Positions 29,786 to 38,329 of a stretch of DNA of 64,000 bases are shown here, in pieces (position 1 is the first letter of the stretch; the number at the start of each line of letters is the position of its first letter). The notes under the pieces are model-generated. The model was not told the origin of the DNA. It saw only the letters and a list, made by a program, of their open reading frames with translations, and made no database searches. Source of the stretch: Geomonas subterranea (GTDB lineage Bacteria > Desulfobacterota > Desulfuromonadia > Geobacterales > Geobacteraceae); assembly GCF_019063845.1 (NCBI RefSeq), contig NZ_CP077683.1, forward strand, positions 3,402,501-3,466,500. The letters are read 5' to 3'. Both the position numbers and the translations under genes were made by a program.

Positions 29786-32700
29786 GCACCGCCATCACGT
29801 CATCGAAATCGTTCGCCTGGCTGAACACCACCCAGTTTCTTGGAGCGCTGAACGACAACATCCTGAAGCTTTTGATCATCTTCTTCCTGATAGGCAGCCA
29901 CGGGCGCACCCATGCCGGCGCCGTCACCGCCACGGTGGGCGCGGCCTTCGTCCTCCCGTTCCTCCTCTTCTCGGCACCGGCCGGCTGCCTTGCCGACCGG
30001 ATGGCCAAAGCGAAGCTGATCGTGAACGTGAAGCTGGTCGAAGTCCTGGTGACGCTCCTGGCGGTAGGAGCCTTCGCCCTGCGCCTGGAGCAGGGCCTCT
30101 ACCTGGTGGTCTTCCTGATGGCCGCCCACAGCGCCTTCTTCGCCCCCGCCAAGTACAGCATCCTCCCCGAACTGGTGGAGAAGGAAGAGCTGTCCCGGGT
30201 CAATGGGACGATGGAATCCTGCACCTTCATGGCCATCATCGTCGGTACCGGGCTAGCCTCGGGGCTGGCCCAGTTGGTCGACGGCCGCTTCTGGCTGGCA
30301 GCCCTTTTCTGCCTCGTCATAGCCGTCGCCGGCTTCGGCTCGGCCCGTCTGATCGGGAAGAGCGAGCGCTGCGACGCCCATCACCCGGTGGCGCTTTTCC
30401 CCACCGAGATCCTGCGCACCATCAGGGGGGTGAGCCGCGACCGCCACCTCATGCTCGCCATCATCGGGCTGGCCTGGTTCATGTTCATCGGCGCATTCGC
30501 GCAGTTGAACCTGATCGGGTACGGCATGGAGCGGCTCGGGCTCCCGGAGGCCCACAGCGGCTACCTCTTCCTGGCCGCGGCACTGGGGATCGGCCTGGGG
30601 TCGCTCCTCGCCGCAAAGCTCTCCGGCCGCGACGTCGAGTTCGGCATCGTCCCGCTGGGCGCCGCCGGCCTCACCGTATCACCGTGGCTGCTGCACGCAC
30701 TGCCGGCGAGCCTCCCGGTCAGCCTCGCAGTCATCGTCTGCTTCGGCATCTCCGCCGGCGTCTTCAGCCTGCCGCTGCAGACCTTCATCCAGCTGCGCGC
30801 AGACGCCTCCATGCGCGGCGAGGTACTGGCCGCCTCCAGCTTCATCAACTGGATCGGCATCCTCCTCGCCTCGGGGCTCACCTGGCTCTTCAGCGGGCCG
30901 CTGGGGCTTTCCGCGGCCCAGGGCTTCAGCATCATAGGAGCGCTCACCCTGGTGCTCACCATCCTCTCCTTCCGGATCCTGCCGGACTTTCTGGTCCGCT
31001 TCATCGCGCTGGTGACCATGCGCATCTTCTACCGCCTGCGCATCATCGGGCAGGATAACCTGCCGGTGGAGGGGCCCGCGCTGCTGATCCCCAACCACGT
31101 CACTTGGGCCGACGCACTGCTGCTCACCGCCACCTGCCAGCGCCGCATCCGCTTCGTCATGGAGCGCAGCATCTACAACACCCCGGTTCTGCGCGGCCTG
31201 TTCAAACTCATGGGGGTGATCCCGGTTTCCTCCACCGACGGCAGGCGTGAGATGCTCGAGTTCATCAAGAGGGCGCGCGCCGCGCTGGACGAGGGGTACA
31301 TGGTCTGCATCTTCGCCGAAGGGGCGCTGACCAGAAACGGGATGCTGGGGGAGTTCCGGGGCGGCTTCGAACGGATCGTGAAGGACAGCGGTCACCCGAT
31401 CATCCCGGTCTACATCGGCGGAGCCTGGGGGAGCATCCTCTCCTACGCCCACGGCAAGCTCCTCTCGCGGCTGCCGGCCCTCTCCCCGTATCCGGTGACC
31501 ATCCTGTTCGGCACCCCCATGCCCGCGACCAGCCTCGCCGTCGAGGTGCGCCAGAAGGTGGCCGAGCTCTCCTGCGACTACTTCGCCTCGCGCAAGGAAC
31601 AACGCAGGCCGCTGCCGGAATACTTCATCCGCACGGCGCGCCAGCACTGGAACCGCCGCGCCGTTGCCGACACCTCCGGCAAGAACCTTAGTTACGGCCG
31701 CACCCTGGTTGGCGCGGTTGCGCTCTCGGGCAAGCTGGAGCGACTGATTGGGCCGGAGGAGCACGTGGGGCTTTTGCTCCCCGCATCCGCCGGCGGTGTG
31801 CTGGCGAACCTCGCGCTCTCGATGCTCGGGCGGGTCACCGTCAACCTCAACTTCACCGCCTCCGAGGCGTCGTTTCGTTCCGCGGTCGACCAATGCGGCA
31901 TCCGCACCGTGATCACCTCGCGCGCCTTCCTGGAGAAGGTCCCCGCCCTGCCGCGCCTGGAGGGGATGATCTGCCTGGAGGACATCGCTCCCACCGTCTC
32001 GCCCCTGGACAAATTCCTCGCCCTGTTCAAGGCGCGCCTCTACCCCGCGCCGCTTCTCTGCCGCGGCAACGGCTTCCACGCCGACAAGAGCGCCACGGTG
32101 ATTTTCTCATCCGGGAGCACAGGCGAGCCCAAAGGGGTGATGCTCAGCCACCACAACATCATGTCCAACATCGAGGCGCTGCGCATGGTGTTCCGGGTGG
32201 ACCTGAACGACAACATCTGCTCCGCGCTTCCCTTCTTCCACTCCCTGGGGTTCACCGCGACGCTCTGGTTCCCGCTCACCAGCGGCTTCTCCGCGGCCTA
32301 TCATCCGAACCCGCTCGACGGCGAGAAGATCGCCCAGGTCGTGCGGGAGCACAACTCGACCCTGCTCCTGGCGACGCCGACCTTCCTCCTCTCCTACCTA
32401 CGCCGCGCCAAGCGCGAGGACTTCGCCTCGCTGCGCCTGGTGATCACCGGCGCAGAGAAGCTGAAGAGCAAGGTCGCCGACACCTTCGAGGAGAAGTTCG
32501 GGGTGCGCCCCATGGAGGGGTATGGCGCCACCGAGCTTTCCCCGGTCATCTCCCTGAGCCTGCCGGACGTGGAGATCGACGGCGTGCGGCAGCAGGGCGC
32601 CAAGGAGGGGAGCGTGGGGCATCCGATCCCCGGGGTCGCCATCCGCATTGTCGATCCGGAGAGCAGGGCAGTCCTCAATCCCGGGAAAACCGGGATGATC

Positions 32701-33162
32701 GAGGTGAAGGGGCCCAACGTCATGGTCGGCTACCTCGGTAAAGCCGAGCAGACCGCGGCGGCGGTGCGGGACGGGTGGTACGCGACGGGGGACCTCGGCA
32801 TCATGGACGACGACGGCTTCATCAGGATCACCGACCGCATCACGCGCTTCAGCAAGATCGGCGGCGAAATGGTGCCGCACGGCGCCGTGGAGGACGAACT
32901 GCACGGCAGGCTCGGCCAGAGCGGCGTCCTGGCGGTGACCGCCGTGCCCGACGAGAAGAAGGGGGAGCGGCTGGTGGTGATCTACACCCGGGGCGCCACC
33001 GACGCGGCCACCCTGTCGCGGCTTCTCTCGGAGAGCGAGCTCCCCAACCTCTGGAAGCCAGCGCGAGACGGCTTCGTCGAAGTGGAGAACCTCCCGATCC
33101 TCGGCACCGGCAAGCTCGACCTGAAGGGGCTCAAGGAGCTGGCGCTCGCGGCAACAAATTAG
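29782..33162 (+). CDS. aas: Three-domain Aas-type protein: MFS lysophospholipid transporter, PlsC acyltransferase, acyl-ACP synthetase
   Basis: Predicted to flip lysophospholipid inward and re-acylate it. I chose the ATG at 29782, which has AGGAG upstream and overlaps the amidohydrolase stop. Residues 1-410 form an LplT-like MFS carrier (QFLGALNDNILKLLIIFFL, with about 12 hydrophobic segments). Residues 425-610 are a PlsC acyltransferase with the HX4D motif at His439 (NHVTWAD) and FAEGALTRNG. Residues 640-1126 are an AMP-forming synthetase with phosphate loop IFSSGSTGEPKG near 774-786, GYGATELSP and YATGDLG. In enteric bacteria LplT and Aas are separate; a single 1126-residue fusion is also common elsewhere. 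Confidence 0.88.
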   Translation: MSTAITSSKSFAWLNTTQFLGALNDNILKLLIIFFLIGSHGRTHAGAVTATVGAAFVLPFLLFSAPAGCLADRMAKAKLIVNVKLVEVLVTLLAVGAFALRLEQGLYLVVFLMAAHSAFFAPAKYSILPELVEKEELSRVNGTMESCTFMAIIVGTGLASGLAQLVDGRFWLAALFCLVIAVAGFGSARLIGKSERCDAHHPVALFPTEILRTIRGVSRDRHLMLAIIGLAWFMFIGAFAQLNLIGYGMERLGLPEAHSGYLFLAAALGIGLGSLLAAKLSGRDVEFGIVPLGAAGLTVSPWLLHALPASLPVSLAVIVCFGISAGVFSLPLQTFIQLRADASMRGEVLAASSFINWIGILLASGLTWLFSGPLGLSAAQGFSIIGALTLVLTILSFRILPDFLVRFIALVTMRIFYRLRIIGQDNLPVEGPALLIPNHVTWADALLLTATCQRRIRFVMERSIYNTPVLRGLFKLMGVIPVSSTDGRREMLEFIKRARAALDEGYMVCIFAEGALTRNGMLGEFRGGFERIVKDSGHPIIPVYIGGAWGSILSYAHGKLLSRLPALSPYPVTILFGTPMPATSLAVEVRQKVAELSCDYFASRKEQRRPLPEYFIRTARQHWNRRAVADTSGKNLSYGRTLVGAVALSGKLERLIGPEEHVGLLLPASAGGVLANLALSMLGRVTVNLNFTASEASFRSAVDQCGIRTVITSRAFLEKVPALPRLEGMICLEDIAPTVSPLDKFLALFKARLYPAPLLCRGNGFHADKSATVIFSSGSTGEPKGVMLSHHNIMSNIEALRMVFRVDLNDNICSALPFFHSLGFTATLWFPLTSGFSAAYHPNPLDGEKIAQVVREHNSTLLLATPTFLLSYLRRAKREDFASLRLVITGAEKLKSKVADTFEEKFGVRPMEGYGATELSPVISLSLPDVEIDGVRQQGAKEGSVGHPIPGVAIRIVDPESRAVLNPGKTGMIEVKGPNVMVGYLGKAEQTAAAVRDGWYATGDLGIMDDDGFIRITDRITRFSKIGGEMVPHGAVEDELHGRLGQSGVLAVTAVPDEKKGERLVVIYTRGATDAATLSRLLSESELPNLWKPARDGFVEVENLPILGTGKLDLKGLKELALAATN

Positions 33163-33219
33163 TTGTCACGGCGGCAAACTGCCGCTATCTTTGCCGCGTT
33201 TGGCTAACGCTCCCTCGCT

Positions 33220-33260
33220 CCCTCACCCCAGCCCTCTCCCAGAGGGAGAGGGAGGATGGA
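33220..33260. repeat. Extragenic palindromic repeat (CCTCACC / CCTCTCCC type)
   Basis: Same element and orientation as at 9586-9627, in the 112-base gap between aas and the next gene; its end lies 14 bases before that start codon, so it is within the probable message. Confidence 0.75.
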
Positions 33261-33274
33261 TTGGGAGGATTTAA

Positions 33275-34834
33275 ATGAGACGTAACGTCATCCTGTTCTC
33301 GCTCTTTGTCACCCTTTCCTGCGTGGTACCAGCCAATGCCGGAGATTCGCTCAAGGAACTGGCCCAGAAGGGGCTGTGCGGCGAAGGCGAATCCAGCAAG
33401 CCCTGCACCGGACACTTCCTCGAGGCGCACGGCTGCGGCAGGTCATCCGTCGAGCAAGGGCTCACCAGGGAGCTGGTTGAGTTCCGGACTCTGGCCGAAG
33501 AGGCGCTGGCGCTGCGGGCCGAGACCATCAAAACCGGCGTCCGCATCAAACAGGACATGGAGCACGGCAAGCCGCTCTCCGGCGACGACCTGGCGCTGAT
33601 CAACCAGGGGATCATCCAGCACATGGCGCTGCGCCAGAAGCTTCTGGCGCTGGCGGAAGCGCACGAGTGCTGGCTGGAGGCGGGCGAGAAGGAACTGAAG
33701 GAACTGGGCGTGACCCCGGAAAGCAGGCTTAAAGGGGTGATGCTCTCGCTCTCCTCCGCCCTGGTCCTCTACGACAACTACCTGCTCGCGGTCTCCTTGT
33801 TCGAGGGGGACAGCAAGTTGCGTCGCATCCTCAACGAACGCGACCCCGGCTACGCGGTGCGGAGTGCCGAACTCGCCAAGGTGACCCTGAGCTACGACTC
33901 CATCGCCAACCGGCAGAGGGTGCGCCGGGCTATCAAGTTCTACGAGAAGCAGACCAGGAAGGCACCGTTCTCCTCCGATACGCTGGCCATGGAGTACGTC
34001 TCCACTCTGATCAGGCAGAGCCCCTCGTACGACATGGTCAAGAAGTGGTCCCCGTTCTACGTAGTGGGTAGAAAACTCGGCTTCTTCGGGGCCGTGACTA
34101 CTGACACCGTGGTCGGGCTGGAGCGGGAAGGAACGAGCCTGTTCAGCATGATCTTCGGCAACGCGGTGGGGCTGGTCGAGACGCGCAAAGGGAAGCTCTA
34201 CGGCCGGGAAGAAGTGCGGACCGAGGTGCAAAAGACGCTGCAGGCGGGGGATATCCTGCTTGAGAAGACGCCCTTCCGGCTGACCGACAAGTTGATTCCC
34301 GGGTACTGGGGACACGCGGCGGTGTGGACCGGAAGCGAGGCGGAACTGAGGGAACTGGGGATCTGGGATCACCCCGTGGTACGCCCGTACCAGGAGCAGA
34401 TAAAAAGCGGGCACCAAGTGGTCGAGGCGCTGCGCTCGGGAGTCGAGATGAACACCATGCAGCACTTCCTCAACATCGACAGCATCGGCATCATGCGCAA
34501 GACCGCCGCCACCCGATCCGACCGCGCCAACACGGTGATACAGGCGCTGCGCCAGGTGGGCAAGCCCTACGATTTCAACTTCGACGTGGAATCCAAGGGG
34601 CGCGTCTACTGCTCCAAGCTCGTCTACATGAGCTACAGCGGTGTCGACTGGCCCACCAAGAAATCGCTGGGACGCACCACCTTCACGCCCGACGACGTCG
34701 CCATCAAAGCGGTCAAGGGGGGCTCGTTGCAGCTGGTGACCTTCTACCACGAGGGGAGCCGGGTTGCGGGGAACCCGCTGGAAACCATGGCGAGGCTGAT
34801 GGGGGTGAATAACGGGAGCCAAGTTGCGCGGTAG
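33275..34834 (+). CDS. Exported YiiX/NlpC-P60-like cysteine hydrolase
   Basis: Secreted protein of 519 residues with a signal peptide ending VVPANA. Residues 25-300 are largely helical and unassigned. The C-terminal part is a permuted papain-like YiiX fold: the segment LQAGDILLEKTPF, His347 in GYWGHAAVWTG, and nucleophile Cys446 in RVYCSKLVYMSY. Related enzymes cut amide bonds in peptidoglycan or lipids. GGGAGG lies upstream of the ATG. Position after aas suggests an envelope role, possibly in the same operon across a 112-base gap holding a palindromic repeat. Substrate unknown. Confidence 0.8.
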   Translation: MRRNVILFSLFVTLSCVVPANAGDSLKELAQKGLCGEGESSKPCTGHFLEAHGCGRSSVEQGLTRELVEFRTLAEEALALRAETIKTGVRIKQDMEHGKPLSGDDLALINQGIIQHMALRQKLLALAEAHECWLEAGEKELKELGVTPESRLKGVMLSLSSALVLYDNYLLAVSLFEGDSKLRRILNERDPGYAVRSAELAKVTLSYDSIANRQRVRRAIKFYEKQTRKAPFSSDTLAMEYVSTLIRQSPSYDMVKKWSPFYVVGRKLGFFGAVTTDTVVGLEREGTSLFSMIFGNAVGLVETRKGKLYGREEVRTEVQKTLQAGDILLEKTPFRLTDKLIPGYWGHAAVWTGSEAELRELGIWDHPVVRPYQEQIKSGHQVVEALRSGVEMNTMQHFLNIDSIGIMRKTAATRSDRANTVIQALRQVGKPYDFNFDVESKGRVYCSKLVYMSYSGVDWPTKKSLGRTTFTPDDVAIKAVKGGSLQLVTFYHEGSRVAGNPLETMARLMGVNNGSQVAR

Positions 34835-34851
34835 CTTCCGGCAGAGACCCT

Positions 34852-34875
34852 GTAGGGGCAAATAATTATTTGCCC
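34852..34875. repeat. Palindrome GTAGGGGCAAATAATTATTTGCCC, left copy
   Basis: GGGCAAATAATTATTTGCCC is a perfect 20-bp palindrome preceded by GTAG. A related copy lies 50 bases on. Confidence 0.7.
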
Positions 34876-34926
34876 AGCGCTGTTACCACCATTGCCCTGC
34901 GCCAGGCAAGACGCCGGGGCTGCTCA

Positions 34927-34953
34927 GGGGGGCGAATATTTATTCGCCCCTAC
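34927..34953. repeat. Palindrome of the GGGGCGAAT..ATTCGCCCC type, right copy
   Basis: GGGGCGAATA and TATTCGCCCC flank a short centre, ending CTAC. With the copy at 34852 it forms an inverted pair (GTAG at one outer end, CTAC at the other) around about 50 bases. Confidence 0.7.
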
Positions 34954-34980
34954 AGTGGACGTCGCAAAATAAACGGAAAA

Positions 34981-35017
34981 GGGGGACTGGCACCTGCGGA
35001 GCCAGTCCCCTTTTTTT
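34981..35017. terminator. Repeat-unit hairpin acting as terminator
   Basis: GGGGACTGGC pairs with GCCAGTCCCC and is followed by seven T. The core is nearly identical to each arm of the inverted repeat at 18963-19065. It lies between the convergent hydrolase and nitroreductase genes. Confidence 0.7.
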
Positions 35018-35028
35018 AGGACGCGCGG

Positions 35029-35853
35029 TTAAACCCGGTGGATAAGCGCGCCGCGGTGCTGGACGGTGCGGGCGTACTGGACGGCGGGCTTGCCGAAGGC
35101 CATGCAGTAGCCCAGGGTGTGGTCCTCCGGTATCCCCAGGGTCGCTTGCGCTTGCGGCACCAGATCGGCGATGGCGATCTTCGCCAACCCGTCCCACACC
35201 GTGCCGACGCCATTGGCCTGCGCGAAGAGCTCGAAGTAACTCAGCGCGATAACGCAATCCTGCAGCGGCGATACGGCCTTGCTGGAAACCGACGCCACCA
35301 GCAGGTGCGGTGCCCCGCGGAACAGCACGTCCACCCCCTGTTCCTCCCAGAGCTTCACGAAATCAGCGAAGAAGGCGAGCTGTTCCGGAAGGGCGTTGTC
35401 CCGCACCAGGCGCGCGATTCCCGCCAGAAGTTCGTCGCGGAAGGCGGCCAGCTTATCGCAGTCGTCGATGACGGTGAAACGGACCTGGCGGGTGTTGACC
35501 CCGGTCGGCGCGTGCCACGCGACCTCGAGGAGCCGCTGCATCAGTTCGGGCTCCAGGTTCTCCGGCTGGTAGCGCCTCACCGAGCGGCGCCCCTTGATGA
35601 GCGTCTCGAGCTGCACCGGATCCGGGCGCCACTCTCCCACAAGTGGAGTGCTCTGTGCGGGATCGAGACCGAGGATGGAAACTGCGCCGGTGGGACAAAC
35701 CGTGAAGCAGTGCTGGCAGCGATAGCAGCCCGCCTCCTTCTCGGTGGTGATCAACGGGAAGCCTTCCGCCGTGTCGATCACGTGGGCGGGGCAGTCGGCT
35801 ACACAGAGCCCGCAACGGGTACATTTTTCTTTGGCGACCTTGAACTCCAGCAT
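35029..35853 (-). CDS. Ferredoxin-nitroreductase fusion protein
   Basis: Cytoplasmic flavin enzyme of 274 residues. The first 60 residues hold two 4Fe-4S motifs (CTRCGLCVADCP and CYRCQHCFTVCP); the rest is an FMN nitroreductase fold opening IKGRRSVRRYQPENLE. The clusters would pass electrons from ferredoxin to the flavin. AGGAGAGG precedes the ATG. It lies 13 bases after a flavodoxin-like gene and forms an operon with it, divergent from an HxlR regulator. The natural substrate is not known; quinone, nitro-compound or redox-stress roles fit. Confidence 0.85.
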   Translation of the reverse strand: MLEFKVAKEKCTRCGLCVADCPAHVIDTAEGFPLITTEKEAGCYRCQHCFTVCPTGAVSILGLDPAQSTPLVGEWRPDPVQLETLIKGRRSVRRYQPENLEPELMQRLLEVAWHAPTGVNTRQVRFTVIDDCDKLAAFRDELLAGIARLVRDNALPEQLAFFADFVKLWEEQGVDVLFRGAPHLLVASVSSKAVSPLQDCVIALSYFELFAQANGVGTVWDGLAKIAIADLVPQAQATLGIPEDHTLGYCMAFGKPAVQYARTVQHRGALIHRV

Positions 35854-35866
35854 AAACCTCTCCTGC

Positions 35867-36499
35867 CTACCTGATGAAGTTGGTGAAAATCTTCGCTTCC
35901 TTTTCCGGCTCGGGCACCACGCCTTTGCCGTTTTCCAGCAGCCTCAAAAGCCACACCATCTTGTTGCCCAGGATGCGCATGATCTGCTTCCCTTCCTCAT
36001 CCTGCAGCGCCTCGCCCGGCGTTCTGCCATGAATGACGTTCCAGTAGTTGGAGGTGGCCAGCAGCATCTCGGAGTAGTTCAGGAAGTGGTTCAACTCGTC
36101 GAAGGTGGTCACCCCGCCAGAGCGCCGCACCGCCACTACCGCCGCCCCGACCTTGTGGCGCAAAAGCCCCCCGTTCACGCCGGCAACGAAGAAGGCGCGA
36201 TCGAGAAAGGACTTCATGGTGCCGCCAACACCTGAGTAGTGCACCGGCGAACCAAGGATGATGCCATCCGCCTCCTTCATCTTCTGGACCCACTCGTTCA
36301 CCTCGTCCTTGATGGCGCACTGCTCGTCCTGGTTCTTCACGCACTGGTAGCAGGCGATGCAGCCGCGGATGGCCTTGTTGCCGACGTGGACGATTTCGGT
36401 CTCGACGCCCTCCTTCTCAAGTTCGGCCGTGACCAGCTTGATGGCGTGATAGGTGTTCCCTTCCTTATTGGGGCTGCCGTTGAATGCGACGACTTTCAT
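35867..36499 (-). CDS. Flavodoxin-fold NAD(P)H-dependent FMN reductase / iron-sulfur flavoprotein-like
   Basis: Cytoplasmic flavoprotein of 210 residues. The phosphate-binding opening is VAFNGSPNKEGNTYHAIK, the flavin-ring region is ILGSPVHYSGVGGTMKSFLDR, and a Cys group CIACYQCVKNQDEQC resembles the cluster-binding segment of iron-sulfur flavoproteins. GGGAGG precedes the ATG. It is the first gene of a two-gene operon with the ferredoxin-nitroreductase, behind a promoter overlapped by possible HxlR sites. Confidence 0.85.
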   Translation of the reverse strand: MKVVAFNGSPNKEGNTYHAIKLVTAELEKEGVETEIVHVGNKAIRGCIACYQCVKNQDEQCAIKDEVNEWVQKMKEADGIILGSPVHYSGVGGTMKSFLDRAFFVAGVNGGLLRHKVGAAVVAVRRSGGVTTFDELNHFLNYSEMLLATSNYWNVIHGRTPGEALQDEEGKQIMRILGNKMVWLLRLLENGKGVVPEPEKEAKIFTNFIR

Positions 36500-36563
36500 T
36501 ACTGTTCCTCCCGTTTAGCCGGTTTGTGTGAACCGGACGCTTTTCTTTTTTTACCGGATGGGC

Positions 36564-36593
36564 TATATAGGACCATTAGTTACCAATCGTCAA
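36564..36593 (-). promoter_or_regulatory. Sigma-70 promoter of the flavoprotein-nitroreductase operon
   Basis: On the minus strand TTGACG (36588-36593), an 18-base spacer and TATATA (36564-36569). The near-palindrome TTAGTTACCAA lies within the spacer, so a repressor could sit between the elements. Confidence 0.6.
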
Positions 36594-36607
36594 TAACGAA
36601 CTTTTTT

Positions 36608-36639
36608 GAAACGTAGTACCCATATCGAAACACAGTACC
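36608..36639. promoter_or_regulatory. Direct repeat, candidate HxlR operator
   Basis: GAAACGTAGTACC (36608-36620) and GAAACACAGTACC (36627-36639) repeat at 19-base spacing, between the divergent operon promoter and the HxlR gene. GTACC-type motifs are common in HxlR targets. Confidence 0.4.
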
Positions 36640-36671
36640 TTTTTGGAAACCACGGCAAAGGCGGGGACGGG

Positions 36672-37034
36672 ATGCAACAGAATCAAGCGGCAGCGGAGCT
36701 TATGACATTTCGGGACAGGGAGTACAAGTGCGGCATCGATGTGACGCTGGCGCTGGTCGGCGGCAAATGGAAGGCTTCCATCCTCTGGCACCTGGCGCAG
36801 GAAACCATGCGCTTCTCGGACCTGCAAAGACAGTTCTCCGACACCACCCGGAAGATGCTCACCCAGCAGTTGCGCGAACTGGAAATGGACGGCCTGGTGC
36901 ACCGCAAGGTCTATCCGCAGGTCCCCCCCAAGGTCGAGTACTCGCTGACTGAACAAGGACGGACCATCTTCCCAATCCTGGAAATGATGTGCGACTGGGG
37001 TCGCAACTACTCACAGACGGCCAACCAGCTGTAA
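36672..37034 (+). CDS. HxlR-family transcriptional regulator
   Basis: Winged-helix regulator of about 120 residues. The HxlR signature is clear: Cys in REYKCGIDVTLALVGGKWKASIL, the recognition region MRFSDLQRQF, and TRKMLTQQLRELEMDGLVHRKVYPQVPPKVEY. A single Cys near the N-terminus of the domain is a common redox or electrophile sensor in this family. I chose the ATG at 36672; the frame is open from 36606 but lacks a ribosome site there. It is divergent from the flavoprotein-nitroreductase operon, its likely target. Confidence 0.88.
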   Translation: MQQNQAAAELMTFRDREYKCGIDVTLALVGGKWKASILWHLAQETMRFSDLQRQFSDTTRKMLTQQLRELEMDGLVHRKVYPQVPPKVEYSLTEQGRTIFPILEMMCDWGRNYSQTANQL

Positions 37035-37088
37035 CCGGCGCTCAACATCCGGGTCCGCACAGCCGAACGGCTTGACGCACCGCCGCCT

Positions 37089-37130
37089 CGCCCTCACCCG
37101 GCCTCCGGCCACCCTCTCCCAGAGGGAGAG
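37089..37130. repeat. Extragenic palindromic repeat (CCTCACC / CCTCTCCC type)
   Basis: Has an added small hairpin (GGCCTCCGGCC) between the CCTCACC lead and the CCCTCTCCC/GGGAGAGGG stem. Same family as 9586. Confidence 0.75.
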
Positions 37131-37160
37131 GGTACACCCTTGGCAGAGAGCCTGAAATAG

Positions 37161-37193
37161 AGAGCCCCTCCCGAAACCGGGAGGGGCTCTTTT
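37161..37193. terminator. Bidirectional terminator
   Basis: AGAGCCCCTCCCG, AAAC loop, CGGGAGGGGCTCTTTT. It lies between the HxlR gene (+) and the secreted protein gene (-). Confidence 0.85.
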
Positions 37194-37211
37194 CGCTACG
37201 TGTCTTAGGTA

Positions 37212-38108
37212 TCAGCGGCCGCGGCCTTCGTCTCTATCCGGGCCGCGTCCCGGACCGCCGCCCCGCTCGCCACCTCCGCCTCTCTCCATCCTTTCCATGC
37301 GCTCAGGCATGCGCTCCTGCATCCGCTCCGGGCGCTCCATGCGCGGCTCATGCCTTGGTTCCGTGGCTTGCGGAGGCCGGGGTTCAACCCTCATCGGGGC
37401 CTGACGTTCGTGCTCCGGCCCGCGATGCATCGGTCCCGGAGGAGCCACAGCCGGCCCCCTCATCTCGGGACGTTCCTGGCGCGGTGCCGGGCCCTGCGGA
37501 CGTTGGTCAACCTCCCTCACGTGCTTGCGCACAACGGGGTTCCGGGGCTCGTAACGATAGCTTTCCCTGTGCAGTCTGCGTTGTTGATCGGGGCCTGGAT
37601 AGCGGTCACCTGAGTAACTGCGCTGATAAGCCGGCAGCGGCGCCCGTCTCGGGGCACGGTTGCGGTCCCAGCGATCCCAACCATGACGACGCTCTTCCCA
37701 ACCGCGTCCCCAATGTTGGCCCCAGCGCGGCGGGCGGTCCGGGCCCCAGCCCCGGAAATAAGGAGGCGGTTCCCGGTAATAGCGCACCGGAACGCGCAGG
37801 ATGTAGACCGGTACCGCGTACGGGTCGACCAGCGCCCACGGGCCGTTATACCAGGAGCTCGCGTACCAGGCATCGTTCCAGAAGACCCAGTACATACCAT
37901 CATAGAAAAAGTAGTTGCCGTAGACGTTGGGGGCGTAATAGACGGGATACCCTGGAACCGGCCGCAGATCCGGATAGACCGGCAGGTTGATCCCAATGCT
38001 CACGTTGGGAAGACCGATGCCTATGCCAACGCTGACCGAGGCTGTCGCATTCGTCGACAGGCACAACAACAGCCCCAGCACAATGAAGCCGTAACGCAAT
38101 CTTCGCAT
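37212..38108 (-). CDS. Secreted Tyr/Trp- and Arg/Pro/Met-rich protein of unknown function
   Basis: A 298-residue exported protein. I chose the second ATG at 38108 since GGAGG lies 7 bases before it. A signal peptide (LGLLLCLSTNATAS) is followed by a Gly/Ile segment (VGIGIGLPNVSIGINLPVYP), then a Tyr/Trp-rich region (YFFYDGMYWVFWNDAWYASS) as found in small envelope proteins, then RVPVRYYREPPPYFRGWGP. From about residue 130 to the end it is low complexity, dominated by Arg, Pro, Glu and Met, ending with Gly/Arg runs. No enzymatic motif. It may be an envelope structural or stress-linked protein. Confidence 0.7.
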   Translation of the reverse strand: MRRLRYGFIVLGLLLCLSTNATASVSVGIGIGLPNVSIGINLPVYPDLRPVPGYPVYYAPNVYGNYFFYDGMYWVFWNDAWYASSWYNGPWALVDPYAVPVYILRVPVRYYREPPPYFRGWGPDRPPRWGQHWGRGWEERRHGWDRWDRNRAPRRAPLPAYQRSYSGDRYPGPDQQRRLHRESYRYEPRNPVVRKHVREVDQRPQGPAPRQERPEMRGPAVAPPGPMHRGPEHERQAPMRVEPRPPQATEPRHEPRMERPERMQERMPERMERMERGGGGERGGGPGRGPDRDEGRGR

Positions 38109-38260
38109 GTCGTCCTCCATCTTTCAGTAGGTGTTGTAGATAGCTCAAAGGGCGCTTTCTCTTGCTACAGTGCGCCGCATAACAGCATATCACAAAGTGG
38201 CTGATGCAGCCAAAATAGCAGCCGCATCCTTCTTCCGTCGACTGTTGGGACAATTCATTT

Positions 38261-38296
38261 CCCCTCGCCCTTTGGGAGAGGGGCAGGGGTGAGGGC
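38261..38296. repeat. Extragenic palindromic repeat, inverted copy
   Basis: CCCCTCGCCCTTTGGGAGAGGGG followed by CAGGGGTGAGGG, the reverse orientation of the 9586 element. With the copy at 38330 it forms an inverted pair in the 327-base gap upstream of the secreted protein gene. Confidence 0.7.
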
Positions 38297-38329
38297 GTCG
38301 GCCATGGCAACAACCTCCGCTCTGGCAGC

